Assembly: GCA_018003515.1 (NCBI GenBank)
Contig: JAGNDO010000004.1
Span: 62,001-126,000 of the forward strand
Reading direction: 5' to 3'
DNA: 64,000 bases
Source of the DNA: Caldilineaceae bacterium
Lineage (GTDB): Bacteria > Chloroflexota > Anaerolineae > Caldilineales > Caldilineaceae
The position numbers and the translations under genes are program-made. Shown here piece after piece: positions 42,899 to 50,843 of this stretch (position 1 is the first letter of the stretch; every line of letters starts with the position of its first letter). Under the pieces are notes generated by a model. That model was given only the letters and a program-made list of their open reading frames with translations. It ran no database searches and was not told the origin of the DNA.

Positions 42899-43795
42899 AA
42901 TCAACGGCAGCACATCCCGCACCACGTCCGCGTCGCTGGCGGGCATGGGGATGTTGCGGAAGAGGGACCAGCTTTCCGTGTGTTCGGCGATCTCGCCCGT
43001 GGCCAGGGTGACCAGGGGAGCCAGGGTCTCGACTTCCAACATGCGGTTGTTGGTGAAGGTCTCCACGGAGCAGCCCATGTCCGCGTAGGGGGCGGCGGGG
43101 TGGATGGGGAACTGTTTGACAAAGAGGTGGCCGGCCCGGGCATAGGCGATCCACGGCGTGTGGCTCATGCCCGCCTTTTGGGGCAACTGGGCGGTCTCGT
43201 CCTGGCGCAGAAGCACAAAGCGTTGGCCCCAACTCCAACGGGCATCGGACATGTCCGTGTAGGCCCACAGCACCAACCGGTTGCTGGGCAGCAGATTCTC
43301 TGTGTGGGATCCCCGGGGCGGCTGGGGCAGGATAGCCACGCCCCCGGGTGCCATGACGGAGAGCGCCCAGGGAGCCAACTCCACCGCCCACAGCCCTGTG
43401 TTGCGCAGACGGTGGACCACGGTCACTTTGGCCTCTGCCGGGTCGAGCGTGATGTCCATCTCTTTTTGGATGCCCGTGGTCGGCTCCACATCTTGGATCG
43501 TGCGCACAAAGCCATCGTGCTGCTCAAATTTCACCGGGCCGCTGTCTGCAAAGTAGGTGCGGGCCTTGTTTTCCGGCGCGTGCCACAGGCGGTGGCCGCC
43601 AAAGTTGAGCCATTCGGCCTCGCCCATGCGCCCCACCTGCTCCGGGAACTCCACAAACTCGTTCGCTTCGCCCACAAAGCCAAAGCGGATGATGCGCGGC
43701 CCCACATCTGTGGTGATGATCAGGTCAACCTGATCGTTGCTGATCCGATAACAATTCGGCCAGCCTAAATAGGAAATTTTTTCAACTGCGAACAT
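42896..43795 (-). CDS. Aldose 1-epimerase-like protein (galactose mutarotase fold, DUF4380-like)
   Basis: 299 residues, all-beta. Pattern YRISNDQVDLIITTDVGPRIIRFGFVGEANEFVEF, GGHRLWHAPE, VTVVHRLRNTGLWAVELAPWALSVMAPGG and a late MLEVETLAPL resembles mutarotase-like proteins of the DUF4380 type. Catalytic His/Glu assignment is not possible by eye, so epimerase activity is uncertain; binding of a carbohydrate is likely. AGGAG precedes ATG 43795. Divergent from the PPK remnant. Confidence 0.8.
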   Translation of the reverse strand: MFAVEKISYLGWPNCYRISNDQVDLIITTDVGPRIIRFGFVGEANEFVEFPEQVGRMGEAEWLNFGGHRLWHAPENKARTYFADSGPVKFEQHDGFVRTIQDVEPTTGIQKEMDITLDPAEAKVTVVHRLRNTGLWAVELAPWALSVMAPGGVAILPQPPRGSHTENLLPSNRLVLWAYTDMSDARWSWGQRFVLLRQDETAQLPQKAGMSHTPWIAYARAGHLFVKQFPIHPAAPYADMGCSVETFTNNRMLEVETLAPLVTLATGEIAEHTESWSLFRNIPMPASDADVVRDVLPLI

Positions 43796-43944
43796 CGGTA
43801 TCTCCTCTTTGCGGTGAAAATAGCTTTTCTCAAGGAAGTCTTGACGATTTGACAGAAATGTTTGGGCCGGGCATGATCGGCGTCATGGGTTCGACCCAAA
43901 ACGGATAACTCTCTCATCATACAGCAAAACTGGATAGCCGCACT

Positions 43945-44982
43945 ATGACAGCCTCCTCCATTTCGCCCTGGTCTGGGCGCAGATTCCCGGAACAACGCCT
44001 TTTGGTGCAACGCGCCCGCGCCTTGGCCCAGGCCCTCAAGAGCCATCTGCGCACCCAAGAGGGCGCGGACCAGGCCGACAATTTGGAGGAAGCCCGATTT
44101 TTGTTGCAGGCGGCCCAAGAATTGGCCCGGCCCCTAAGCGAGCGGCTGCGCATCCTGGGGCTGATGGCGGCCAGTTTGGACAATCTCTTTATTCTGGAGA
44201 TGCCCGCCTTGCAGGATGCCCTGGACGCCGGGGAAACGGGTAGCCGTCAGCGGCTCCAGACCCTGGCCAGCCAAGTGCAGCCCATGGTGGATCAGGCCGC
44301 CGCCTTCATCACCAAGCATCTCTTGCCTGAACTGGCCCAGACGGGGATTCGTGTGCGCACGGCCCCGGACTTATTGTGGGAACAGCGGTCTTGGGTGCGG
44401 GGCTATTTCCAGAGCCGGGTCTATCCCCTGCTCACCCCCCTGGCCGTGGACCCAGGCCGGCCCTTCCCCTTTATCAGCACCCACAGCCTCAACGTCTTGG
44501 TGCAGCTTCCCCAAGATTCGGCCGGCCAGCGCATCAACCCCCGCTGGCAGCCTCTGGTCTATGCCCGCATCAAAGTGCCCCGCATGTTGCCTCGCTTTGT
44601 GCCCCTGCCCGGTCTGGGCGGCGGCCCCACCCAAGATTGGATGTGGAGCGAAGATCTGGTGCGCTTTTCCGTGCCCGAACTCTTCCAGGGCATGGAGGTG
44701 ACCGGGGCCTATCTCTTCCGGGTGCTGCGCTCCGGCTCCCAGTTGACCTCCTCGCCCAGCTTCATGGGGCCGATCATCGCCTCTCGCAAAGAGGAAAAAC
44801 TGGCCCAAGTCGTGCGCTTGGACGTAGAGGCCACCATGCCCGCGCCCATGATCGATTGGCTGGTCAACCACCTGGAAGTCCCCCCGGTCAACGTCTTCCG
44901 CATCCCCGGCCCCCTCAGCCTGGTCCAATTCGTCGATCTCGCCAATATTGTGGACGGGATCTCTGTACCGCGGCCTGCATGA
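43945..44982 (+). pseudogene. Polyphosphate kinase 1 N-terminal half only (N and head domains; catalytic half missing)
   Basis: 345 residues that match the first half of PPK1: the helical N domain (SERLRILGLMAASLDNLFILEMPAL), the head domain with LTPLAVDPGRPFPFISTHSLNVLV, ARIKVPRMLPRFVPL, DLVRFSVPELFQGMEVTGAYLFRVLR and RKEEKLAQVVRLDVEATMPAPMIDWLVNHLEVPPVNVFRIPGPLSL. Full PPK1 is about 690 residues; the C1 and C2 domains with the phospho-His are absent, and the frame ends at a domain border where a GGTGAAGG repeat begins. No ribosome site is seen. Either a decayed gene or a stand-alone domain; the open frame itself is undamaged. Confidence 0.8.
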
Positions 44983-45119
44983 GGGGGGTGAAGGGGTGAG
45001 CGGGTGAAGGGGTGAGCGGGTGAGCAGGTGAAGGGGTGAATCGCTTTCCAGAGAGGATCACCCTTTCACCCCTTCACCCTTTCACCCCTTCACCCCTTCA
45101 CCCGCTCACCCCCTCACGA
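44983..45119. repeat. GGTGAAGGG/GTGAGCGG tandem-arm palindrome between convergent genes
   Basis: Left arm 44983-45040 (GGGGTGAAGGGGTGAGCGGG units), right arm 45058-45117 (CACCCCTTCACCC units), loop ATCGCTTTCCAGAGAGG. Both flanking stop codons (TGA of the PPK remnant and TGA of the Vps62-like gene) read straight into a G-rich arm on their own strand. Confidence 0.93.
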
Positions 45120-46259
45120 AAGCCCCGCAAACCCCACGGGATCTCGCCAGATCTCTCGCTCGTTGCCGTCTTCGTCCAGTTTTGGGCTGCGGGGTGCGCT
45201 GACGCCGGGGAGCTGGATCTCGCCGGGCAGGGCGCTGATCAGCAACCCCAGGGTGCGGCTGAGCCAGGCCAGGGGCACCCAGTACCTGGTCCCCCAGGAA
45301 CCGGGGTAATCCGTCAACCACACTTGGTCCGCCAGATCCACAGCAGGTTGCCAGGCCGCATGGGGCAAGATCAGATCCCCGCCCGTTGCGTAGTCAACCA
45401 AATTATAAAGAGCCATCAGCGGATATTGCCGGGGCTGGGGATAGCTGGCATGAGACCCGGCGGCCACATAGACGTGGGGATGATCGCCATCCTTCTCCAC
45501 ATCCGGGTCGTCCCAGGTTTTGGTGATGCGAGAATGGTGGCCTTGATAGCAGATGTGGGACGGCGACTGGGCGGGCTGGCCGTCTTCCAGCCGGAAAAAG
45601 AGCTGAATGCCCTCCCAATCGCCCTCGTGGTCGTTGAATCCCCCAAAACCGTTGGCCCAGTCGTTGTACGCATAAAAGAACCAGTATTGGAGAACCAAAA
45701 AGTTCTTTTCCTCGACCATGCGATAGTAGTAAGTATAGCGAGGGCTGGTGCCCTGGTTGGCTCGATAGCGGTTGATGGCCGCACTGCGCACATTGGCGGG
45801 CAGCATCAGCCGGGGCAGATCCGCCCGCACACTGCGGCTGCTGTCCGCCCAGGCCTTGGCCAAAAGCAGCCCATTCCACCAAAACTTCTTGGTGGCCGCG
45901 GCGGTCTTGTCGCTGAACCAATCATACGCCTTGCGGGCCAAGGCTTCGGTCCAAATGGAAAAGGGGTTGCGGGACCAATCGTAGAGCAAGCGCAGCCCGC
46001 TGGATCCCCAGGCAGAGGCCACCTCTTCCCCGCCCAAAGGCCCCATCTCCACACTGCGCAGAAAGGTCTCCGCCATCTCCCGGCCCGTCCCCAGATGATG
46101 GGGCCGGAGTTGGCCAAAATCCACCAGAGGGCGCTCTTCCCCCCGCCGGTAAAGGGCGGAGTAGGTCAGAAAATCCTCCACCGCCATGGGGAAGAAATTC
46201 TCCCCTTGGGAAAAATGCAGGATCGGCGCAAAACGTTCGGGCAGGGAGTGGGTGGGCAC
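45114..46259 (-). CDS. Vps62-related (DUF946-like) protein
   Basis: 381 residues from GTG 46259, which has AAAGGAAA 5 bases upstream (a GTG at 46349 would add a Pro-rich lead). Diagnostic region: VLQYWFFYAYNDW, GFNDHEGDWEGIQLFFRL, and HPHVYVAAGSHASYP, shared with fungal Vps62 and plant DUF946 proteins. Function of this family is unknown. No signal peptide with this start. Divergent from serS, whose T-box leader begins about 180 bases away. Confidence 0.8.
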   Translation of the reverse strand: MPTHSLPERFAPILHFSQGENFFPMAVEDFLTYSALYRRGEERPLVDFGQLRPHHLGTGREMAETFLRSVEMGPLGGEEVASAWGSSGLRLLYDWSRNPFSIWTEALARKAYDWFSDKTAAATKKFWWNGLLLAKAWADSSRSVRADLPRLMLPANVRSAAINRYRANQGTSPRYTYYYRMVEEKNFLVLQYWFFYAYNDWANGFGGFNDHEGDWEGIQLFFRLEDGQPAQSPSHICYQGHHSRITKTWDDPDVEKDGDHPHVYVAAGSHASYPQPRQYPLMALYNLVDYATGGDLILPHAAWQPAVDLADQVWLTDYPGSWGTRYWVPLAWLSRTLGLLISALPGEIQLPGVSAPRSPKLDEDGNEREIWRDPVGFAGLS

Positions 46260-46439
46260 AGGCTTTCCTTTGGGCGGCGGGGGCCGAGACGGTTGAACGT
46301 GTCTAATCTTACCTTCATCTGCTGTGGCTGGCAACACTGGAGCCAGCACGCAATGGCCCGCCGCTGGCTCTGATTTTTCGTTGACATCCGCCGATCTCTG
46401 TGCTACACTTTCTCCATTGTTGAAATCTATTCAACCTTA

Positions 46440-46672
46440 ACGCATTGACGAAGACCCCACCCTGTCCCCATCCTTCCAGAGAGTTGCCGGTCGCTGCGAG
46501 GCAACAGGAGCCGACAGGGTTTCCACTTCCGAGCTTCCGGCAGGCAATGGCCGGACGGTCCCCACACCGTTATCATGGCATGAGGCGGTCGCCCCCAAGG
46601 GAGCAGCCGCAAACTCAGGTGGCACCACGGGTCCTCCCGTCCTGAACAAGGATGGGGGGATTTTTGTATCTA
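46440..46672 (+). promoter_or_regulatory. T-box riboswitch controlling serS
   Basis: The T-box core AGGTGGCACCACGG lies at 46617-46630, directly followed by a terminator hairpin (TCCTCCCGTCCTGAACAAGG ... GGGGGATTTTTG, ending 46667). Upstream, 46475-46540 has Stem I-like pairing (GAGAGTTGCCGG with an AG bulge) and candidate serine specifier codons TCC within 46521-46530. Uncharged tRNA-Ser pairing with the core would block the terminator and allow serS transcription. Confidence 0.9.
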
Positions 46673-46683
46673 TGGAACAAAGC

Positions 46684-46757
46684 TATCGAGTATCGTGTGT
46701 CGAGTATTTGGCGTCGAACACGAGATACTTGACACACGATACTCGATATTCGACACC
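46684..46757. repeat. TATCGAG/TATCGTG tandem-arm palindrome in the serS leader
   Basis: CTATCGAGTATCGTGTGTCG faces CGACACACGATACTCGATA-type sequence. It lies between the T-box terminator and the serS ribosome site, so it would be part of the read-through mRNA. Confidence 0.88.
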
Positions 46758-46787
46758 TTATTAATTTGTCATAACAGGAGGATAATC

Positions 46788-48068
46788 ATGCTAGACATTC
46801 GTTGGATGCGAGAAAACCGGGAAGCCTTGGCCGAGGCAATGGTCAAGCTGAATGACACCACGGCTCCTTGGGAACAGGCACTAGATCTGGACGAGCGTCG
46901 CCGCCAGATTTTGGTGGAGTTGGAGGGGTTGCGGGCCGAGCGCAACAGCGGCTCCAAGGAGATCGGTCTGCTCTATCGGGAAAAGAAAAGCGCGGAGGCC
47001 GATGCCCTCAAGGCGCGCATGGGGGCCATCGGCGAGACCATCACGGGGCTGGAGGTGGACCTGCGCCAGGTGGACGCGGACTTCGAGGCCGCCATGTTGC
47101 GCATCCCCAACATCCCCGACGACGCGGTGCCCGTGGCCTTGGACGAGAGCGGCAACGTGGTGCTCTCCGAGTGGGGCGAAAAGCCAACCTTTGACTTCGA
47201 GCCGAAGGCCCACTGGGACATTGGCGAAAGTCTGGGCATCATCGACATGGAGCGGGGCGTGAAAATTTCGGGCAGCCGCTTCTATCTGCTGCGAGGGGCT
47301 GGGGCGCGTCTGCAACGGGCGCTGTCGGCCTTTTTCCTGGACGTCCACACAGAGGAGCATGGCTACGAAGAGGTCTATCCCCCCTTCATGGTGCGGGAGC
47401 ATTGCATGGTGGGCACGGGCAACCTGCCCAAGTTTGGCGATGTCCTCTACCGAGACGCGGAGGAGGATTACTGGCTGATTCCCACAGCGGAGGTGCCGGT
47501 GACCAATATGTATCGGGACGAGATCCTGGAGCCGGGCAGCCTGCCCATCTACCATGTGGCCTCCACCCCCTGCTTCCGTCGGGAGAAGGTCTCCGCCGGC
47601 AAGGACGTGCGGGGGATCAAGCGGGTGCACCAGTTCCAAAAGGTGGAGATGGTCAAGTTTGTCGAGCCCTCCACGGGCCGGGATGAGTTGGAAGCCCTGA
47701 CTCGCAACGCCGAGGAGTTGGCCGAGCGGCTGGGTCTGCCCTATCGCCGGTTGGCCATCGCCACCGGGGATCTCTCCTTCGTGGCCAGCATCAAATATGA
47801 CATCGAAGTGTGGGCGGCCGGCTGCGGCGAATGGCTGGAGGTCAGCTCCTGCTCCTGGTTCAAGGAGTTCCAGGCCCGGCGGGCCAACATCCGCTATCGC
47901 CCGGAAGAAGGGGCCAAGCCCGAATATGTGCACACCCTCAACGGCTCCGGTCTGGCCCTGCCCCGCATCGTCATCGCCATCCTGGAAAACTATCAACAAG
48001 CCGACGGCTCGGTCATCGTCCCCGAAGTCCTGCGCCCGTACATGGGCGGGCTTGAGGTGATACGGTAG
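46788..48068 (+). CDS. serS: Seryl-tRNA synthetase
   Basis: 426 residues, class II synthetase. N-terminal coiled-coil tRNA-binding arm (residues 1-105, MLDIRWMRENREAL ... VDLRQVDADFEAAMLRIPNIPDD), then the catalytic domain with motif 2 (TPCFRREKVSAGKDVRGIKRVHQFQKVEMV) and motif 3 (NGSGLALPRIVIAILENYQQADGSVIVPEVLRPYMGG). Charges tRNA-Ser. AGGAGG lies 6 bases before ATG 46788. Controlled by the T-box upstream. The TAG stop merges with the GGGGATT array. Confidence 0.97.
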   Translation: MLDIRWMRENREALAEAMVKLNDTTAPWEQALDLDERRRQILVELEGLRAERNSGSKEIGLLYREKKSAEADALKARMGAIGETITGLEVDLRQVDADFEAAMLRIPNIPDDAVPVALDESGNVVLSEWGEKPTFDFEPKAHWDIGESLGIIDMERGVKISGSRFYLLRGAGARLQRALSAFFLDVHTEEHGYEEVYPPFMVREHCMVGTGNLPKFGDVLYRDAEEDYWLIPTAEVPVTNMYRDEILEPGSLPIYHVASTPCFRREKVSAGKDVRGIKRVHQFQKVEMVKFVEPSTGRDELEALTRNAEELAERLGLPYRRLAIATGDLSFVASIKYDIEVWAAGCGEWLEVSSCSWFKEFQARRANIRYRPEEGAKPEYVHTLNGSGLALPRIVIAILENYQQADGSVIVPEVLRPYMGGLEVIR

Positions 48069-48155
48069 GGGGGGATTGGGGATTGGGGATTGGGGATTAG
48101 GGATTAGGCGATTTTGACCCAATCCCCAATCCCTAATCCCCAATCCCCAACCCCA
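48068..48155. repeat. GGGGATT tandem-arm palindrome at the serS stop codon
   Basis: Left arm begins with the TAG stop followed by GGGGGGATTGGGGATTGGGG, right arm AATCCCCAATCCCTAATCCC; loop GGCGATTTTGACC. Confidence 0.92.
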
Positions 48156-48250
48156 CGTGTAACCAAACCACGCCCCCTGCATCTAATCCGTGTGAAGCAA
48201 TTGGGGCCGCGTGGGTGGCCGATGAAATCAATATTTAGGAGATTCTAAAC

Positions 48251-48904
48251 ATGGCATTGTTAAGCGAAAAAGATGCGGGCTTGGTCAAGGAGCAGTTTGC
48301 CGAGGCCGTCAGCCGCCCGGTGAAGATGGCCGTCTATACCAGCAAATCCGACTGTGCGTACTGCGACGACACCATGCAGATCGCCGAAGAACTGGCCGGT
48401 CTGTCCGACTTCCTGACCGTGGAAGAGCGAGATTTTGACATGGACGGCTCCGGGCTGGATGTGGACAAGGTGCCCGCCATCGCCCTCCTGGGCCAGGACG
48501 ACGCCGGTGCGGATGTGGACTACGGCATCCGCTTCTACGGCATCCCCAGCGGCTACGAATTCATGAGCCTGTTGGACGGCATCCAGACCGTGGGCAGCGG
48601 CAAGGTGGATCTGAGCGCCGAGACCCTGAAATTCCTGGAGACCTTGACCGAGGACGTACACATCCAGGTCTTCGTCACCCCCACCTGCCCCTATTGCCCC
48701 CGTGCGGTGATCCTGGCCCATCATCTGGCCTTTGCCAGCGCCAAGGTCCACGCCGACATGGTGGAAGCCACCGAGTTCCCCGAACTGAGCAGCCGCTTCA
48801 ACGTCATGGGCGTGCCCCGCAGCGTGATCAACGGCAAAATTCACCAAGAAGGGGCCGTGCCCGAGGCCATGTTCCTGCTCAAAATGCAGGAAGCTGTTGG
48901 GTAG
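48251..48904 (+). CDS. Two-domain glutaredoxin-like protein disulfide oxidoreductase (PDO)
   Basis: 217 residues made of two thioredoxin-fold units. The first has CAYC (Cys35, Cys38), the second CPYC (Cys146, Cys149) in FVTPTCPYCPRAVI, with cis-Pro loops KVPAIAL and GVPRSVING. This is the PDO family, best known from thermophiles, which forms or shuffles protein disulfides in the cytoplasm. Both active sites are intact. TAGGAGATT precedes the ATG, and a strong terminator follows. Confidence 0.93.
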   Translation: MALLSEKDAGLVKEQFAEAVSRPVKMAVYTSKSDCAYCDDTMQIAEELAGLSDFLTVEERDFDMDGSGLDVDKVPAIALLGQDDAGADVDYGIRFYGIPSGYEFMSLLDGIQTVGSGKVDLSAETLKFLETLTEDVHIQVFVTPTCPYCPRAVILAHHLAFASAKVHADMVEATEFPELSSRFNVMGVPRSVINGKIHQEGAVPEAMFLLKMQEAVG

Positions 48905-48980
48905 TCTTTTAATCGATAACACGGTTCGCTCGCAAGAGCCGAACTACTTCCTATAGGTTCTCTCCTCAACCCTCTCTGAG

Positions 48981-49026
48981 GAACGGCCCCGATCATCGCA
49001 AGGTGATCGGGGCCGTTCTCGTTTGG
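48981..49026 (+). terminator. Rho-independent terminator after the PDO gene
   Basis: Near-perfect 18-bp stem GAACGGCCCCGATCATCG with loop CAA and complement, then TCTCGTTT, 76 bases after the stop. Confidence 0.85.
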
Positions 49027-49132
49027 GGGGGGTGGGGATTGGGGGTTGGGGATTGGGGATTGGGGATTAGGGATTGGGCGTCAGGCACCAAATCCCAAAT
49101 CCCCAATCCCCAACCCCCAATCCCCCCCAAAC
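49024..49132. repeat. GGGGATT tandem-arm palindrome
   Basis: Left arm TTGGGGGGGGTGGGGATTGG and further GGGGATT units, right arm AATCCCCAATCCCCAACCCCC; loop CGTCAGGCACC. It follows directly on the PDO terminator. Confidence 0.92.
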
Positions 49133-49242
49133 TCCCGACAAAACTGTAGACGCCCACCGCCTTCGGTGCTATACTGGATCTGTGGCCGAAGGAACCATGC
49201 GTGTCGGCCACCCCAAAAAATTCTTATGGAGGAGGCAGATCC

Positions 49243-49956
49243 ATGACCACCAATCAACCCCCGGCGCCTTACAGCGCCATTTCGTCCCCCAAATTCAAAC
49301 CGCTCCTCATCGCCAGCGGGATCGTGATCGTCGCCATGTTCGCCTTGTCGTGGTGGGCGTGGGGACAGGTGCCCGCCGGGTCTGAAATCCCCGTACATTG
49401 GGGCGTGGACGGTCAGCCGGATCGCTATGGCGGCAAGTTTGAGGGGCTGATGCTCATGCCCCTGATCTTTCTTGGCATCACGGCCCTGTTTGCCGTCATT
49501 CCCCGCATCGACCCCCGGGGCGGCAATATCCTGCGCTCCGAGGGTGCATATCAGGCCCTGTGGTGGGTGATGCTGGCCTTCTTTGGCGTGCTGCATGGCG
49601 TGCTGATTCTGAATGTGCTGGGCTACAACGTCAGCGTGGGCCTGTTTGTGCCCGCGGGGGTGGGGGTGATGTTCCTGGTCATCGGCTACTACATGGGACG
49701 CATGCGCAGCAACTACATGATGGGCATCCGCACCCCGTGGACCTTGACCAGCGAGCTTTCCTGGCAGAAGACCCACCTGTGGGGCGGACGGGCCTTCATG
49801 CTCCTGGGCGTGCTGTTGGCCCTCACTGGCTTCCTCCCCATCTCCGGCTGGTGGATCGGCGTGTTGATGGGGGGCATGTTGGCCATGATCATCGGCCTCT
49901 TCGTCTATTCCTATCTGGTGTGGAAAGGCGATCCCAACGCCGAGCGACGAGCGTAG
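49243..49956 (+). CDS. SdpI/DUF1648 family membrane protein
   Basis: 237 residues. DUF1648 region VPAGSEIPVHWGVDGQPDRYGGKFEGL followed by SdpI-type helices with the motif MGRMRSNYMMGIRTPWTLTSELSWQKTHLWGGRAFMLLG. Relatives give immunity to a secreted killing factor in Bacillus, but most homologues are of unknown role. About six membrane helices. GGAGGAGGC sits 8 bases before ATG 49243. The stop is followed by a GTGCGGTT hairpin and a bidirectional terminator. Confidence 0.92.
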   Translation: MTTNQPPAPYSAISSPKFKPLLIASGIVIVAMFALSWWAWGQVPAGSEIPVHWGVDGQPDRYGGKFEGLMLMPLIFLGITALFAVIPRIDPRGGNILRSEGAYQALWWVMLAFFGVLHGVLILNVLGYNVSVGLFVPAGVGVMFLVIGYYMGRMRSNYMMGIRTPWTLTSELSWQKTHLWGGRAFMLLGVLLALTGFLPISGWWIGVLMGGMLAMIIGLFVYSYLVWKGDPNAERRA

Positions 49957-49976
49957 GTGCGGTTTTCAACCGCACA
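49954..49976. repeat. TAGGTGCGGTTTTCAACCGCAC hairpin at the SdpI stop
   Basis: Starts with the TAG stop; GTGCGGTT pairs with AACCGCAC. Same family as the pair of arms at 10200-10268. Confidence 0.85.
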
Positions 49977-49980
49977 AACA

Positions 49981-50033
49981 ACAAACAAAAAGGCGATGGG
50001 GAAATTTTATTTCCCCATCGCCTTTTTGTTTGT
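49981..50033. terminator. Bidirectional terminator between sdpI-like and YIP1 genes
   Basis: Palindrome ACAAACAAAAAGGCGATGGG with its complement, loop TTTTAT, giving a T-run on each strand. The two genes converge here. Confidence 0.92.
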
Positions 50034-50049
50034 TGAAAAACCAGAAACC

Positions 50050-50715
50050 TTACCCGTTCATCCCGGCAACCATCGCGCTGGCAATCAACCCGCCGATGCA
50101 GATGGCCCCAACCAGCAGCACCACCACGGGCAGGATCACTACGACGATGGCCTTGCCCGATGTGAGATTGTAGTTGACCTTGGTGGCAAAGTAGGCCAGC
50201 ACCAGGCTATAGATAGAGATCAACGCCCCGATGCAGCCGCCCAAGACCGGCACGAAGGCCAGCACAGCCGTGGCAATCGAGATGGGTGCCTGGAACGCGG
50301 CGATCAGGTAGGCATATTTGTCGAATTGCCCCTGACCGCCCAGCAGCTTGGCGATCAGGTGGAAGATGCCCACCCCGATCATGAAGAAAAGGGGTGCCAG
50401 GATGATGCCCAAAAATCCACCGGCCCCGGATAAGGCCGCCCCGGCACCGCCACTGGTGAACATCTCCATCATCTGGGCCGTTTCCGGCGGTAGATCGGCC
50501 ATGTCCAGGAACTGTTGCATTCCAGACATGGCTGCTCCCCGGAAGATCAGCCCCTGGAGAAAGCCCAGGATCGCCGTCACCACCGCCGCCCCCACAACCC
50601 AAATTAGGGCAGTCTGAAGGGTGGCGTTGGGGCTTGCCTTTTCTGATTCAAAGGTCTGCTCGTTGGGTTGGGTCAAAACCTTGACCCAGGTCTGAAAAAT
50701 CGCTGCAAAATCCAT
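50050..50715 (-). CDS. YIP1 family membrane protein
   Basis: 221 residues with about five membrane helices. A short soluble N-terminus (FAAIFQTWVKVLTQPNEQTFES) precedes LQTALIWVVGAAVVTAILGFL and a Gly-rich core (GIFHLIAKLLGGQGQFDKYAYLIAAFQAPISIATAVLAFVPVLGGCIGALISIYSLVLAYFATK) typical of bacterial YIP1-domain proteins. Role unknown, likely membrane organisation or transport. AAGGAGC precedes the ATG. Confidence 0.9.
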   Translation of the reverse strand: MDFAAIFQTWVKVLTQPNEQTFESEKASPNATLQTALIWVVGAAVVTAILGFLQGLIFRGAAMSGMQQFLDMADLPPETAQMMEMFTSGGAGAALSGAGGFLGIILAPLFFMIGVGIFHLIAKLLGGQGQFDKYAYLIAAFQAPISIATAVLAFVPVLGGCIGALISIYSLVLAYFATKVNYNLTSGKAIVVVILPVVVLLVGAICIGGLIASAMVAGMNG

Positions 50716-50843
50716 ACACTACGCTCCTTGTGGGTGGGAAAATGCTCGGAACCTGCCCGTTTACATCAAGACTTCGCTTGATCTTAGCACTAATCGAGAT
50801 ATTGTAAAAGTCGCTCAATTTCTCGCCCACGCCCGGCGGATTA

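Noticed and set aside
45036-46373. 445-codon plus-strand frame opposite the Vps62-like gene
   Set aside because: Begins in the repeat array and lacks any motif, while the minus strand has the HEGDWE and HPHVYVAAGSH signatures.
46445-46645. 66-codon frame in the serS leader
   Set aside because: Lies fully inside the T-box riboswitch.
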